This document shows positions 1 to 7,654 of a DNA stretch of 29,752 bases, in pieces (the first letter of the stretch is position 1; each line of letters opens with the position of its first letter). Made by a program: the position numbers and the translations under genes. Source of the DNA: Verrucomicrobiota bacterium (GTDB taxonomy: Bacteria > Verrucomicrobiota > Verrucomicrobiia > Opitutales > UBA953); assembly GCA_005798925.1 (NCBI GenBank), contig SYID01000194.1, positions 1-29,752 of the forward strand, read 5' to 3'. The notes beneath the pieces were generated by a model. The model was not told the origin of the DNA and did no database searches. It saw nothing but the letters and a program-made list of their open reading frames with translations.

Positions 1-224
1 AACTCCGAGTAGAGCTGGGCGACCAGCGTCTTGTTGTGCGAGATGATGAGCGCCGGGCGCTGCTGCTGGGCGATCAGGTTCGCCATCGTGAACGTCTTGC
101 CCGAGCCCGTCACGCCGAGGAGCGTCTGGCGGCCGTTGCCGGCGCGGAGGGATGCGTCGAGCGCGGCGATCGCGGTCGGCTGGTCGCCCATCGGGCGGTA
201 GTCGGATTTGAGGCGGAATTCCAT
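1..224 (-). CDS. uvrB: UvrABC system protein B, N-terminal part (cut by window edge)
   Basis: UvrB is the helicase-like damage-verification subunit of nucleotide excision repair; it is loaded by UvrA and recruits UvrC. Only the first 74 codons are present, from the ATG at 224-222 to the window edge. The translation shows the family's opening: FRLKSDYRPMGDQPTAIAAL, then the Walker A loop GVTGSGKT followed by FTMANLIAQ, then ISHNKTLVAQLYSEF. These match helicase motif I and the following strand of UvrB. The start is one base beyond the stop of the upstream HAD gene, so the two are probably translated from one message. No Shine-Dalgarno is visible before the ATG. The identification is secure although the gene is truncated by the window edge. 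Confidence 0.93.
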   Translation of the reverse strand, partial: MEFRLKSDYRPMGDQPTAIAALDASLRAGNGRQTLLGVTGSGKTFTMANLIAQQQRPALIISHNKTLVAQLYSE

Positions 225-225
225 C

Positions 226-891
226 TCAGCCCAGGCGCCCGCGGGCGAGCCACTGCGGGTCGACTTCGGAGAGGTCCTTCACGATGCGATGGGCGCCGGC
301 CGGCTCCAGCTGCTCGCGGGTGTTGGTCGTCGCGAGGGCGATCGTGATGAAGCCACCGGAGAGGCCGGCTTGCAGGCCGGAGAAGGAATCCTCGAAGACG
401 AAGGACGTGGCCGGATCGCCGCCGCCGAGGGCGCAGGCCTTCAGGAAGACCTCCGGGTCGGGCTTGCCCTTCGTCACGTCCTCGCTGGCGACCGCGCCGG
501 CGAAGAAGGCGCCGATGCCGAAGAGCTCGAACGACAGCGCGAGGTTCTCCTTGTGCGTCGAGGTGCCGATGACGCACGGGATGCCGAGGTCCTGGAGGGC
601 GCCGCAGAGTTCGCGGACGCCGGGCAGCAGGCGGACATGGCCGGTGCGGGCGATGTCGCGGTAGAGGGCTTCTTTGCGGTGGGACAGTCGTTTCACCTCG
701 GCGGGGTCGCGCGTCCAGCGGAGGATGTCCGGGATGATCAGCTCGTTGCGCTTGCCGAAGCCGCGCCGGAAGTGGTCGGCCGGCAGCGGGAGGTTCTCCT
801 CCTTGGCGAGGGCCTCCCAGGAACGTTCATGGGCGACGGAGGAGTCGATGACGACTCCGTCCCAGTCGAAGACGGCGACGGTGCGGGGCAT
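226..891 (-). CDS. HAD-superfamily phosphatase (subfamily IA)
   Basis: This 221-residue soluble enzyme carries all four HAD motifs: nucleophile loop DWDGVVIDS (Asp9, Asp11), motif II IGTST (about residues 109-112), the motif III lysine in KGKPDP (Lys143), and motif IV FEDS (Glu167, Asp168). The cap inserted after motif I is helical, as in beta-phosphoglucomutase and phosphoglycolate phosphatase relatives. The family removes phosphate from small sugar or acid phosphates through an aspartyl-phosphate intermediate. Its start lies 3 bp after the stop of a GlcD-type glycolate or lactate oxidase, which makes 2-phosphoglycolate a reasonable but unproven substrate: the phosphatase would yield the glycolate that GlcD oxidises. 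Other HAD-IA substrates cannot be excluded. uvrB follows 1 bp downstream. No Shine-Dalgarno is seen; the ATG is preceded by GAACC. Confidence 0.88.
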   Translation of the reverse strand: MPRTVAVFDWDGVVIDSSVAHERSWEALAKEENLPLPADHFRRGFGKRNELIIPDILRWTRDPAEVKRLSHRKEALYRDIARTGHVRLLPGVRELCGALQDLGIPCVIGTSTHKENLALSFELFGIGAFFAGAVASEDVTKGKPDPEVFLKACALGGGDPATSFVFEDSFSGLQAGLSGGFITIALATTNTREQLEPAGAHRIVKDLSEVDPQWLARGRLG

Positions 892-894
892 GGT

Positions 895-2370
895 TCAGTG
901 TTTGTCCCAAGGCAGCGTGACCTTGATCGGACGATGCTCCCAGACGTTGAAGGGCTCGAAGATCTGGCCCGGGGCGAGGATGCCGTTCGGGTCCAGGGCC
1001 TGCTTGATCGCGCGCATCGCGGCGATCTCGGCCGGCGTATGCTGCAGGGAGAGGAACGGCGACTTCGCGAGGCCGATGCCGTGTTCGCCCGTGATCGCGC
1101 CGCCGAGCTCCACGACTTTCTCCATCACCTCGCGGATGGCCTGTTCGGCCTTGCGGCAGTGCTCCGGATTGAACCGGTCGTACATGAGGTGCACGTGGCA
1201 GTTGCCGTCGGCCGCGTGGCCGAACGTCGGGGTCGCCAGGCCGAAGCGGTCGCGGATCTCGCGGGTGAAGCGGAGCAGGGCGACGTAGCTGCGGATCGGC
1301 ACCACCACGTCCTCGTTGAGCTTGGCGTCGCCGAGGGCGAACATCGCCTGCGAGCAGGTACGGCGGAGTTCCCAGAGGGCTTCGGCCGCCGCGGAGTCTT
1401 CGGGAGCGCGGAAGGCGACCGCGTGACGCTTGGCCCAGGCGACGACCTTGACGGCGTCGTCCGCGAGGGCGGCGGGGTGCCCGTCGATCTCGACCAGCAG
1501 GGCGGCGTGCGTCTCGGCGGAGCCGCCTAGTTCCGCGTCGGTGAACACGCGCTTCCCGCGGTGTTTCTCGGTCGCGGCGACCGTCTGGATGTCGAGGAAC
1601 TCGAGCACCGAAGGATTCACGCGCAAGGAGATCAGCTCGATGGCCGCTTCGAGCGCGGCTTCGTCCGTGCGGAAGGCCAGCAGGAAGGTCCGCCGGGCGG
1701 CGGGCAGGGCGGAGAGCTTCAGCGTCGCCTGCGTGATCACGCCGAGCGTGCCTTCGGAGCCGATCCACAGGTCGCGCAGGTTGAGGCCGCTGACGAACTT
1801 GCGGAGCGGGGCGCCCCAGCGGACTTTCTCGCCGGTGGGCAGGAAGCCCTCGAGGGCGTAGACATGGTCGCGGACCACGCCGTATTTGGCGGCGCGCAGG
1901 CCGCCGGCGTGGGTGGCGATGTTGCCGCCGATGCTGCAGTGCTTGACCGACGAAGGGTCGGGCGGGAAGAAGAGCCCGTGCGGCGCCGCGCGGTCGTTGA
2001 TGTGCGCGGTGATCGCGCCCGGCTGCACGGTCGCCATCGCCGAGACCGGATCGATCTCGATCTGGTCCCAGTGGTCGAGGTGGATGACCCAGCCGCCCTT
2101 GATCGGGGCGCAGGCGCCGGTCGTGCCGGTGCCGCGGCCGCGTACCGTGACGGGCACGCGGTGTTCGTTGGCGAGCTTCAGCGTGGCGCCGATGTCGTCT
2201 TCCTTCGCCGGGCGGATGACCGCCTCGGGCATGAAGGAAAGCCGCAGGTTGTCGAACGACGCCGCGAAGCAGGAGGCCTCGTCGGCCCGGACGACTTCCG
2301 GGCCCAGCTTCGCCAGGAGGGCCTGGGTGGCGGCGGGATGCGTCTGGGCGGGAAGGCTCACGCCTCCCAT
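895..2370 (-). CDS. glcD: FAD-linked oxidase, glycolate/D-lactate dehydrogenase type (GlcD-like)
   Basis: This 491-residue flavoprotein belongs to the FAD_binding_4 / FAD-oxidase C family (GlcD, D-lactate dehydrogenase). The FAD-binding domain shows GRGTGTTGA near residues 76-84, PDPSSVKHCSIGGNIATHAG near 137, and the IGSEGTLGVIT motif near 205. The C-terminal domain carries FGHAADGNCHVH and the family signature GEHGIGLAK. Such enzymes oxidise 2-hydroxy acids and pass electrons to quinone or partner subunits. GlcE and GlcF partners are not in the window, so a single-subunit D-lactate or glycolate dehydrogenase is possible. I chose the ATG at 2370; a TTG sits one codon upstream. It starts 9 bp after nadE and ends 3 bp before a HAD phosphatase, suggesting glycolate salvage as a shared theme (inference). 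Confidence 0.85.
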   Translation of the reverse strand: MGGVSLPAQTHPAATQALLAKLGPEVVRADEASCFAASFDNLRLSFMPEAVIRPAKEDDIGATLKLANEHRVPVTVRGRGTGTTGACAPIKGGWVIHLDHWDQIEIDPVSAMATVQPGAITAHINDRAAPHGLFFPPDPSSVKHCSIGGNIATHAGGLRAAKYGVVRDHVYALEGFLPTGEKVRWGAPLRKFVSGLNLRDLWIGSEGTLGVITQATLKLSALPAARRTFLLAFRTDEAALEAAIELISLRVNPSVLEFLDIQTVAATEKHRGKRVFTDAELGGSAETHAALLVEIDGHPAALADDAVKVVAWAKRHAVAFRAPEDSAAAEALWELRRTCSQAMFALGDAKLNEDVVVPIRSYVALLRFTREIRDRFGLATPTFGHAADGNCHVHLMYDRFNPEHCRKAEQAIREVMEKVVELGGAITGEHGIGLAKSPFLSLQHTPAEIAAMRAIKQALDPNGILAPGQIFEPFNVWEHRPIKVTLPWDKH

Positions 2371-2379
2371 CAAGCAGGC

Positions 2380-4344
2380 TTAGCCCAGTTCGGCAAGCCA
2401 CGCCGTCGCCTCGGCGTCGGAAGGCATGCGCCAGTCGCCGCGAGGGGACAGGGCCAGCGAGCCCACCTTGGGGCCGTCGGGCATCACGGAACGTTTGAAC
2501 TGCTGGCTGAAGAAGCGGTTCAGGAACGAGCGGAGCCAGTGGCGGATCTCCGCCTGGTCATATTTCCCGGCGAACGCGTGCTCGGCGATCCAGAGCACCT
2601 TCGAGGGGCGGAACCCGTTGCGGATGACGTGATACAGGAAGAAGTCGTGCAGCTCGTAGGGTCCGACCAGCATCTCCGTCTGCTGGGAGATCTCGCCGTC
2701 CGCGCCGGGCGGCAGCAGCTCGGGGCTGACCGGGGTGGCCACGATGTCCTCGAGGATGGCGCGCTCGGTCCCGACGTGGCGGGCGTGGGCGGCCCAGGCG
2801 ACGAGGTGCTTCACCAAGGTCTTCGGCACGCCGATGTTCACGTGATACATCGACATGTGGTCGGCGTTGAACGTGCACCAGCCGAGCGCGGCTTCGGACA
2901 GGTCGCCCGTGCCGACGACGAAGCCGTGGCTCTGGTTGGCGACGTCCATCAGGATCTGCGTGCGTTCGCGGGCCTGGGCGTTCTCGAAGGTGACGTCGTG
3001 CTTGCCGGCCGGGTGCTGGATGTCGCGCAGGTGGCGTTCGACGGCTTCGTCGATCGGGATCTCGCGGGCGGTGATGCCGAGCGTCTCCATCAGGCGCATC
3101 GCGTTGACGCGCGTGCGGGCGGACGTGCCCGGGCCCGGCAAGGTGAGGCCGACGATCCCCTTGCGGTCGAGGCCGAGACGGTTGAACGCCTCGAGCGTGA
3201 CGAGCAGGGCGAGCGTGGAGTCGAGGCCGCCCGAGACGCCGATGACGACGTGCTTGAGGCCCGTGTGACGGATGCGGCGGGCGAGGCCGGTGGACTGGAT
3301 CGCGAAGATCTCCTGGCAGTTCTCGTCGCGGCGGTGCGGGTCGGACGGGACGAAAGGATGCTGGCTGAAGCGGCGACGGAGCTTCGGGGTCTGGCCGGTC
3401 GGGACGCCGAGGGTGAAGCCGACGTGGCGCGGGCGGACCGCGACGGGGGCGCCGAAGAAGGTGCTGTTGCGGCGACGTTCGGCCGCGAGGCGGTCGAGGT
3501 CGATCTGCGAGACGATGAGGGCCAGGTCGAAGCGGAAGCGTTCGGACTCGCCGAGGACGACGCCGTTCTCGGCGATGAGGCCGTGGCCGCTGTAGACGAT
3601 GTCGGTGCTCGATTCGCCGGCGCCGGCGGCCGCGACGACGTAGGCGGCGAGGCAGCGGGCGGACTGGGCCTTCACCAGGTCGCGGCGGTAGGCGGCCTTG
3701 GTGAGGAGTTCGTCGCTGGCCGAGAGGTTGCAGAGCAGGGTGGCGCCGGCGAGGGCCAGCGGGCCGCTGGGGGGTTCGACGGACCAGAGGTCTTCGCAGA
3801 TTTCGATGCCGAGCACGCAGTCCGGCATGTCGGTCGCCTGGAAGAGGAGGTCGGTGCCGAAGGGGACCTTCTGGCCGAGGAGTTCGACTTCGGCGACCGG
3901 GGCGACCCGGGCGGAGGCGAACCAGCGCTGCTCGTAGAACTCCCCGGTGTTGGGGAGGTGGGTCTTCGGGACGACGCCGAGGACCTTGCCGCGGGAGAGC
4001 GCCACGGCCACGTTGAAGAGCCTTCCGTTGACCTCCAGGGGGGCGCCGACGAGGGCGGTGAGGCCAAGCCTGGCCGTGGCCTCGCAAACCTGCCCAAGGG
4101 CCTTCAGGGCGCCATTGAGAAGGGTCCGCTGGCCGAAGAGGTCGCCGCAGCTGTAGCCGGTCAGGCAAAGTTCGGGCAGGACGACGATTTCCACCCCCTC
4201 TTGGGCGGCTTTTTCCAGCGCCTGGATGATCAGGGCGGCGTTGGCCGCAGGGTCCCCCAGACGGAGGGCCGGCGAGGCGGCCGCCACGGTCACAAAACCG
4301 TTCTGGTGGATGCGGTTGGACATCAAAGGACTGGTATCCGTCAT
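2380..4344 (-). CDS. nadE: NAD+ synthase, glutamine-hydrolysing
   Basis: NadE amidates deamido-NAD+ to NAD+ with ATP and glutamine. This 654-residue protein is the two-domain form. The N-terminal nitrilase-like glutaminase has the Glu-Lys-Cys triad in VVLPELCLTGYSCGDLF (Glu58), VPKTHLPN (Lys127) and GIEICEDLW (Cys183). The C-terminal synthetase has the ATP-pyrophosphatase loop GVSGGLDST and the family's end motif GPKVGSLALSPRGDWRMPSD. The length fits the family. The start is uncertain: ATG at 4344 or an in-frame ATG at 4323 (MSNRIHQNGF), which fits homologues slightly better; neither has a clear ribosome site. It is divergent from thrB across 64 bp and leads the nadE-glcD-HAD-uvrB run. Confidence 0.95.
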   Translation of the reverse strand: MTDTSPLMSNRIHQNGFVTVAAASPALRLGDPAANAALIIQALEKAAQEGVEIVVLPELCLTGYSCGDLFGQRTLLNGALKALGQVCEATARLGLTALVGAPLEVNGRLFNVAVALSRGKVLGVVPKTHLPNTGEFYEQRWFASARVAPVAEVELLGQKVPFGTDLLFQATDMPDCVLGIEICEDLWSVEPPSGPLALAGATLLCNLSASDELLTKAAYRRDLVKAQSARCLAAYVVAAAGAGESSTDIVYSGHGLIAENGVVLGESERFRFDLALIVSQIDLDRLAAERRRNSTFFGAPVAVRPRHVGFTLGVPTGQTPKLRRRFSQHPFVPSDPHRRDENCQEIFAIQSTGLARRIRHTGLKHVVIGVSGGLDSTLALLVTLEAFNRLGLDRKGIVGLTLPGPGTSARTRVNAMRLMETLGITAREIPIDEAVERHLRDIQHPAGKHDVTFENAQARERTQILMDVANQSHGFVVGTGDLSEAALGWCTFNADHMSMYHVNIGVPKTLVKHLVAWAAHARHVGTERAILEDIVATPVSPELLPPGADGEISQQTEMLVGPYELHDFFLYHVIRNGFRPSKVLWIAEHAFAGKYDQAEIRHWLRSFLNRFFSQQFKRSVMPDGPKVGSLALSPRGDWRMPSDAEATAWLAELG

Positions 4345-4408
4345 GTTCACCGTTGACCGAAGGGGAGGCAACCCGAAAGGTCTGCCCACCCCCGTCAAAA
4401 GGGGTCCT

Positions 4409-5362
4409 ATGTCCGCTCAGCCGCTCAAAGAAGTCCGTATCTTTTCGCCTGCCACCGTGGCCAACGTGGCCTGCGGTTTCGACGTGCTTGGCTTCTGCAT
4501 CGACGCCCCCGGCGATGAGATCGTGGCCCGCTTCTCGCCGACTCCGGGCCTGCGCATCACCAAGATCACCGGCGACGACGGCCGCCTGCCCCTCGACTCC
4601 AAGAAGAACACCGCCGGCGTCTCCGCCCATGCGCTGCTCCGCCACCTGGGCAAGAGCGACCTCGGCATCGAGATGGAGATCCACAAGAAGATGCCCTTCG
4701 GCAGCGGCCTCGGCTCGAGCGCCGCGAGCGCCGTCGGGGGCGCCTTCGTCGTCAACCGCCTGCTCGGCGAGCCCCTGTCGCGCCGGCAGCTCCTGCCCTT
4801 CGTGGTCGCGGGCGAAGCCGCGGCCGACGGCGCCTGGCATGCCGACAACGTCGGCCCGTGCCTGCTCGGCGGCATCACCCTCATCCGTTCCAACGCCGAA
4901 CTCGACGTCATGGACGTGCCGATCCCGGAGCGTCTCTGGGCCGCGGTGGTGCACCCCGACATCGTGGTGCTGACCAAGGTCGCCCGCGAGATCATGCCGC
5001 GGCAGATCCAGCTCGAGACCTCCACCCAGCAGAGCGGCAACCTCGGCGGCCTGTTGTGCGGTTTCTTCAAGGGCGACTACGCGCTCATCGGCCGCTCGCT
5101 CCACGACCTCATCGCCGAGCCCCACCGCCACCGCCTCATCCCCGGGTTCTACCGGGCCAAGGCCGCCGCCATGGGCGCCGGCGCGCTGGGCTTCTCGATC
5201 TCCGGGGCCGGACCGAGCGTCTTCGCCCTGTGCGAGGGCGAAGAGACCGCCCGCAAGGTCGCCGCCGCGGTCTCCGAAGTGTTCGCTGCCGTGCCGGTCA
5301 AAGCCACGCCTTACGTCTCGCGCATCAATCCCAAGGGTGTCCATGTCCTCTCCGAAGCCTGA
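4409..5362 (+). CDS. thrB: Homoserine kinase
   Basis: ThrB phosphorylates homoserine with ATP to O-phosphohomoserine, the substrate of threonine synthase. The 317-residue product is a GHMP-family kinase. It shows the N-terminal strand with SPATVANVACGFDVLGF, the glycine-rich ATP loop PFGSGLGSSAASAVGG (about residues 97-112) and the C-terminal SISGAGPSVFAL motif. The ATG at 4409 is preceded by AAAAGGGG at 4397-4404, one of very few convincing Shine-Dalgarno sequences in this window, which also excludes upstream in-frame starts. The 3' end overlaps thrC by 20 bp, so the pair is probably translationally coupled. Homoserine dehydrogenase is not present in the window. Confidence 0.96.
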   Translation: MSAQPLKEVRIFSPATVANVACGFDVLGFCIDAPGDEIVARFSPTPGLRITKITGDDGRLPLDSKKNTAGVSAHALLRHLGKSDLGIEMEIHKKMPFGSGLGSSAASAVGGAFVVNRLLGEPLSRRQLLPFVVAGEAAADGAWHADNVGPCLLGGITLIRSNAELDVMDVPIPERLWAAVVHPDIVVLTKVAREIMPRQIQLETSTQQSGNLGGLLCGFFKGDYALIGRSLHDLIAEPHRHRLIPGFYRAKAAAMGAGALGFSISGAGPSVFALCEGEETARKVAAAVSEVFAAVPVKATPYVSRINPKGVHVLSEA

Positions 5363-6677
5363 GCTGGAATTCGTCTCCACCGTCGACCCGACCTGCCGCG
5401 GCTCCCTCCGCGACGTCCTCCTTTCGGCCATGCCGGCCAAGGGCGGACTCTGGGTCCCGACGCGTATCCCGCAGGTCGCGCCCGACTTCGTGGAGCGCCA
5501 TCGCGACGCCTCCTACGCCGACCTCGCCGAGGCCGTCATCGCTCCTTACTTCGCGGATGTCCTCGGCGCCGCCGAGCTGCGTCGCCTCTGCCAGGAGGCT
5601 TATGACTTCCCCGTCCCGCTCGTGCGCCCCGAGGGTTTCCGTGGGACTGCCGCCGGCCGCATCGGCGTGCTCGAGCTTTTCCACGGGCCCTCGGCGGCGT
5701 TCAAGGATTTCGCCGTCCGGACGCTCGTCCGCGTCACCGCGCGCGTGCTCGGCGACGAATTCCCGCAGCTGACCGTGCTTGCGGCGACTTCCGGCGACAC
5801 CGGGGCCGCCGTCACCGAAGCCTGCGCGGGCGTCCCCGGCGTCCGCGCCGTCGTGCTTTATCCCCGCATCGGCGTCAGCGGCGTGCAGGAATCCCAGATC
5901 GCGCGGCCCCGGCCCGGCGTGGTCGCCCTTTCCGTCGACGGCACGTTCGACGACTGCCAGGCGATGGTGAAGCGCGCGCTCGCCGACGAATCCCTGCGCC
6001 GACGCCGGCCTTTGCTGACGGCCAATTCCATCAACCCCGTGCGGCTGATCGCGCAGGTGCCCTTCGCCTTCCATGCCAAGCGCCTGCTGGCCTCTGGCCG
6101 TCGCATGGGCATCGTGGTGCCCTCCGGTAACCTCGGCAATGTCGGCGCCGTCCAGCTCGCCCGCCGCATGGGCCTCGACGTCGACGCCCTCGTCGCCGCG
6201 ACCAACACCAACTCGCCGCTGCCTGACCTCTTCGCCACCGGCGAGTATCGTCCGCGGCGCGCCGTCCCCACGGCCTCCAACGCCATGGACATCGGCGACC
6301 CGAACAATCTCGCCCGCCTGCTGGCCTGGCGCGAGGGCGGTCCCGCGGTGGAGGCCGTCACCGTGGACGACCATGCCACCTTGGACGCCATGCGTCGCGT
6401 CCGCGCCGCCGGCGGCTACGTCCTCTGCCCGCACTCCGCCGTCGGCTGGAAGGCCGCGGAGGATCTTCTGGCCCGGGATGGCGCCAAGCTCGACGACGTC
6501 ATCGTCTTCGGCACCGCGCACCCTGCCAAGTTCCCCGACGTCCTGCAGCAGGCCTTCGGCGACCCCCATGCCTCGTGCTTCCCCGGCGACCTGCCGGCGC
6601 CGGCGCCGCTCAGGATCGGCAACGACTTCGAGGCCGTCCGCAAGGTCCTCGAATCCGAAGCCGGCTTCGGCCGCTGA
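5343..6677 (+). CDS. thrC: Threonine synthase
   Basis: ThrC is a PLP enzyme that converts O-phosphohomoserine to threonine and phosphate. The 444-residue protein has the N-terminal family features (TVDPTCRGSLRDVLL, GGLWVPT), the PLP-binding lysine in HGPSAAFKDF (Lys121), the phosphate-binding loop ATSGDTGAA and the downstream VVPSGNLGNVGA loop. This is the bacterial fold-type II form. The ATG at 5343 lies inside the end of thrB and is preceded by AAGGG at 5333-5337; a GTG two codons upstream (5337) overlaps that ribosome site and is less likely. A hairpin 15 bp after the stop is shared with the opposing exbD gene, but on this strand it lacks a T-run. Confidence 0.96.
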   Translation: MSSPKPELEFVSTVDPTCRGSLRDVLLSAMPAKGGLWVPTRIPQVAPDFVERHRDASYADLAEAVIAPYFADVLGAAELRRLCQEAYDFPVPLVRPEGFRGTAAGRIGVLELFHGPSAAFKDFAVRTLVRVTARVLGDEFPQLTVLAATSGDTGAAVTEACAGVPGVRAVVLYPRIGVSGVQESQIARPRPGVVALSVDGTFDDCQAMVKRALADESLRRRRPLLTANSINPVRLIAQVPFAFHAKRLLASGRRMGIVVPSGNLGNVGAVQLARRMGLDVDALVAATNTNSPLPDLFATGEYRPRRAVPTASNAMDIGDPNNLARLLAWREGGPAVEAVTVDDHATLDAMRRVRAAGGYVLCPHSAVGWKAAEDLLARDGAKLDDVIVFGTAHPAKFPDVLQQAFGDPHASCFPGDLPAPAPLRIGNDFEAVRKVLESEAGFGR

Positions 6678-6688
6678 GCCAGGACATG

Positions 6689-6710
6689 AAAAAGCCGCCG
6701 GAAGGCGGCT
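6689..6710 (-). terminator. Intrinsic terminator of the TPR-ExbBD operon
   Basis: AGCCGCC (6693-6699) and GGCGGCT (6704-6710) form a perfect 7-bp stem with a four-base GGAA loop. On the minus strand the stem is followed by five T (A5 at 6689-6693 on the plus strand). It lies 25 bp past the exbD stop. Without a T-run on the plus strand it is at best a weak terminator for thrC. Confidence 0.75.
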
Positions 6711-6734
6711 GTCTTCGGCGGCTGTCCGCCCGGC

Positions 6735-7178
6735 TTATTCCGTGTCGGACACCGCGAACGTGACGTTCGTGATGTTGGCCTTGGCCAGGATGTCGAGGAC
6801 GTTGATCACGCGCTCGTAGCGGGCGTTTTCCTCGGCCTGAACGGTGATGAGCAGCTTCGTCTTGGACTGTTCGGCCGCCTGGCCCAGCTGTTTCATCTGG
6901 TTGTAGAGGTTCTCGAGGAGCTTGTCGCCGGGGGCGCCGACCGGGTCTTCGTTGAGGGTGATCTCGCCGGTCTCGCTCACGCCGATGGTGACTTCGTCGG
7001 GCAGTTCGGTCTCCTTGGCGGTCTCGGCGTTGCCGGGGAGGGTGGTCTTGAGCTCATGCTCCACCTTGACCGCTCCGGCCATGACCATGAAGAAGAGCAT
7101 GATCACGAAGACCACGTCGATCATCGGGGCGATCTGGAAGCCCGGCGCGGCGTCGGGCATTTGTTCGCGTTGCTTCAT
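6735..7178 (-). CDS. exbD: Biopolymer transport protein ExbD/TolR (second copy in cassette)
   Basis: This 147-residue single-span inner-membrane protein of the ExbD/TolR family partners with ExbB/TolQ to form a proton-driven motor. The N-terminus has FQIAPMIDVVFVIMLFFMVM, with the conserved intramembrane Asp in PMIDVV (Asp21), the proton-relay residue of the family. The remaining roughly 105 residues form the periplasmic domain, ending in ITVQAEENARYERVINVLDILAKANITNVTF, the family's C-terminal fold. It starts 3 bp after the preceding exbD, and the two differ clearly in their periplasmic parts, so this is not a recent duplication. It is the last gene of a five-gene minus-strand cassette. The start ATG has no Shine-Dalgarno. 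Confidence 0.93.
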   Translation of the reverse strand: MKQREQMPDAAPGFQIAPMIDVVFVIMLFFMVMAGAVKVEHELKTTLPGNAETAKETELPDEVTIGVSETGEITLNEDPVGAPGDKLLENLYNQMKQLGQAAEQSKTKLLITVQAEENARYERVINVLDILAKANITNVTFAVSDTE

Positions 7179-7181
7179 GGC

Positions 7182-7622
7182 TTATTCTTCGTGGTTCAGG
7201 CCCGAGAAGGCGATGTTGTCGATGCCCGCCTCGGCGCCCCATTCGAGGGCCTTCGAGACGTACTTGGCGTGGCACTCCTTGTCGGCGCGGACGAGCAGGC
7301 GGTACTTCTCGTTGCTTCCCTTGCGGTCGGCCAGCTCCTTCGCGATGCCGTCCTTGTCGTTGGGGTCGAGTTCGCGGTCGTCGAGCTTGTACTTGGCCTG
7401 CCCCGTGGTCTTGTCCCAGGAGATGTTGATCAGCCCGGCGGCGGCCTTGTCGTCCCGCTTCACGCCGTGCGAGGCGACCGGGAGCGAGATGTTCTTGTCG
7501 ACCTTGAGCACCTGGGACGAGGTGATCGACATGAAGAAGATCAGCAGCACCAGGAGCACGTCGATCATCGGCGCGACCTGGAACTCCGGTTCGCCTTCTC
7601 CGCCTCCGCCTCCGCCTGCCAT
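7182..7622 (-). CDS. exbD: Biopolymer transport protein ExbD/TolR (first copy in cassette)
   Basis: A 146-residue ExbD/TolR protein. After a glycine-rich start (MAGGGGGGEGEP) comes FQVAPMIDVLLVLLIFFMSI, containing the conserved membrane Asp. The periplasmic region is more charged and longer between the membrane span and the C-terminal fold than in the second copy. It carries a DRELDPNDKDG insert near the middle and ends with YVSKALEWGAEAGIDNIAF, the usual last helix and strand. It lies 32 bp downstream of exbB and 3 bp upstream of the second exbD. Two unlike ExbD proteins per ExbB suggest a heteromeric ExbD dimer, since ExbD is known to work as a dimer inside an ExbB pentamer; that reading is an inference. 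The ATG is preceded by AAGACC, not by a Shine-Dalgarno. Confidence 0.93.
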   Translation of the reverse strand: MAGGGGGGEGEPEFQVAPMIDVLLVLLIFFMSITSSQVLKVDKNISLPVASHGVKRDDKAAAGLINISWDKTTGQAKYKLDDRELDPNDKDGIAKELADRKGSNEKYRLLVRADKECHAKYVSKALEWGAEAGIDNIAFSGLNHEE

Positions 7623-7654
7623 GGTCTTGGGGTGTGGTTAGGGGTGGGGGAGGC

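Noticed and set aside
1561..4356. 931-codon open frame on the plus strand opposite nadE and glcD
   Set aside because: Its translation is Gly/Arg/Asp/Glu-rich without family motifs, while the minus strand encodes clear NadE and GlcD. Long antisense frames are expected at this GC content.
4345..4408. TTGACC and TTGACG hexamers in the nadE-thrB gap
   Set aside because: Neither is followed by an acceptable -10 box at 16-18 bp, so no promoter is called although one must be near.
2558..5440. 960-codon minus-strand frame covering nadE and thrB
   Set aside because: It is a shifted reading of nadE on the same strand and antisense to thrB; the product is low-complexity Arg/Pro/Gly.
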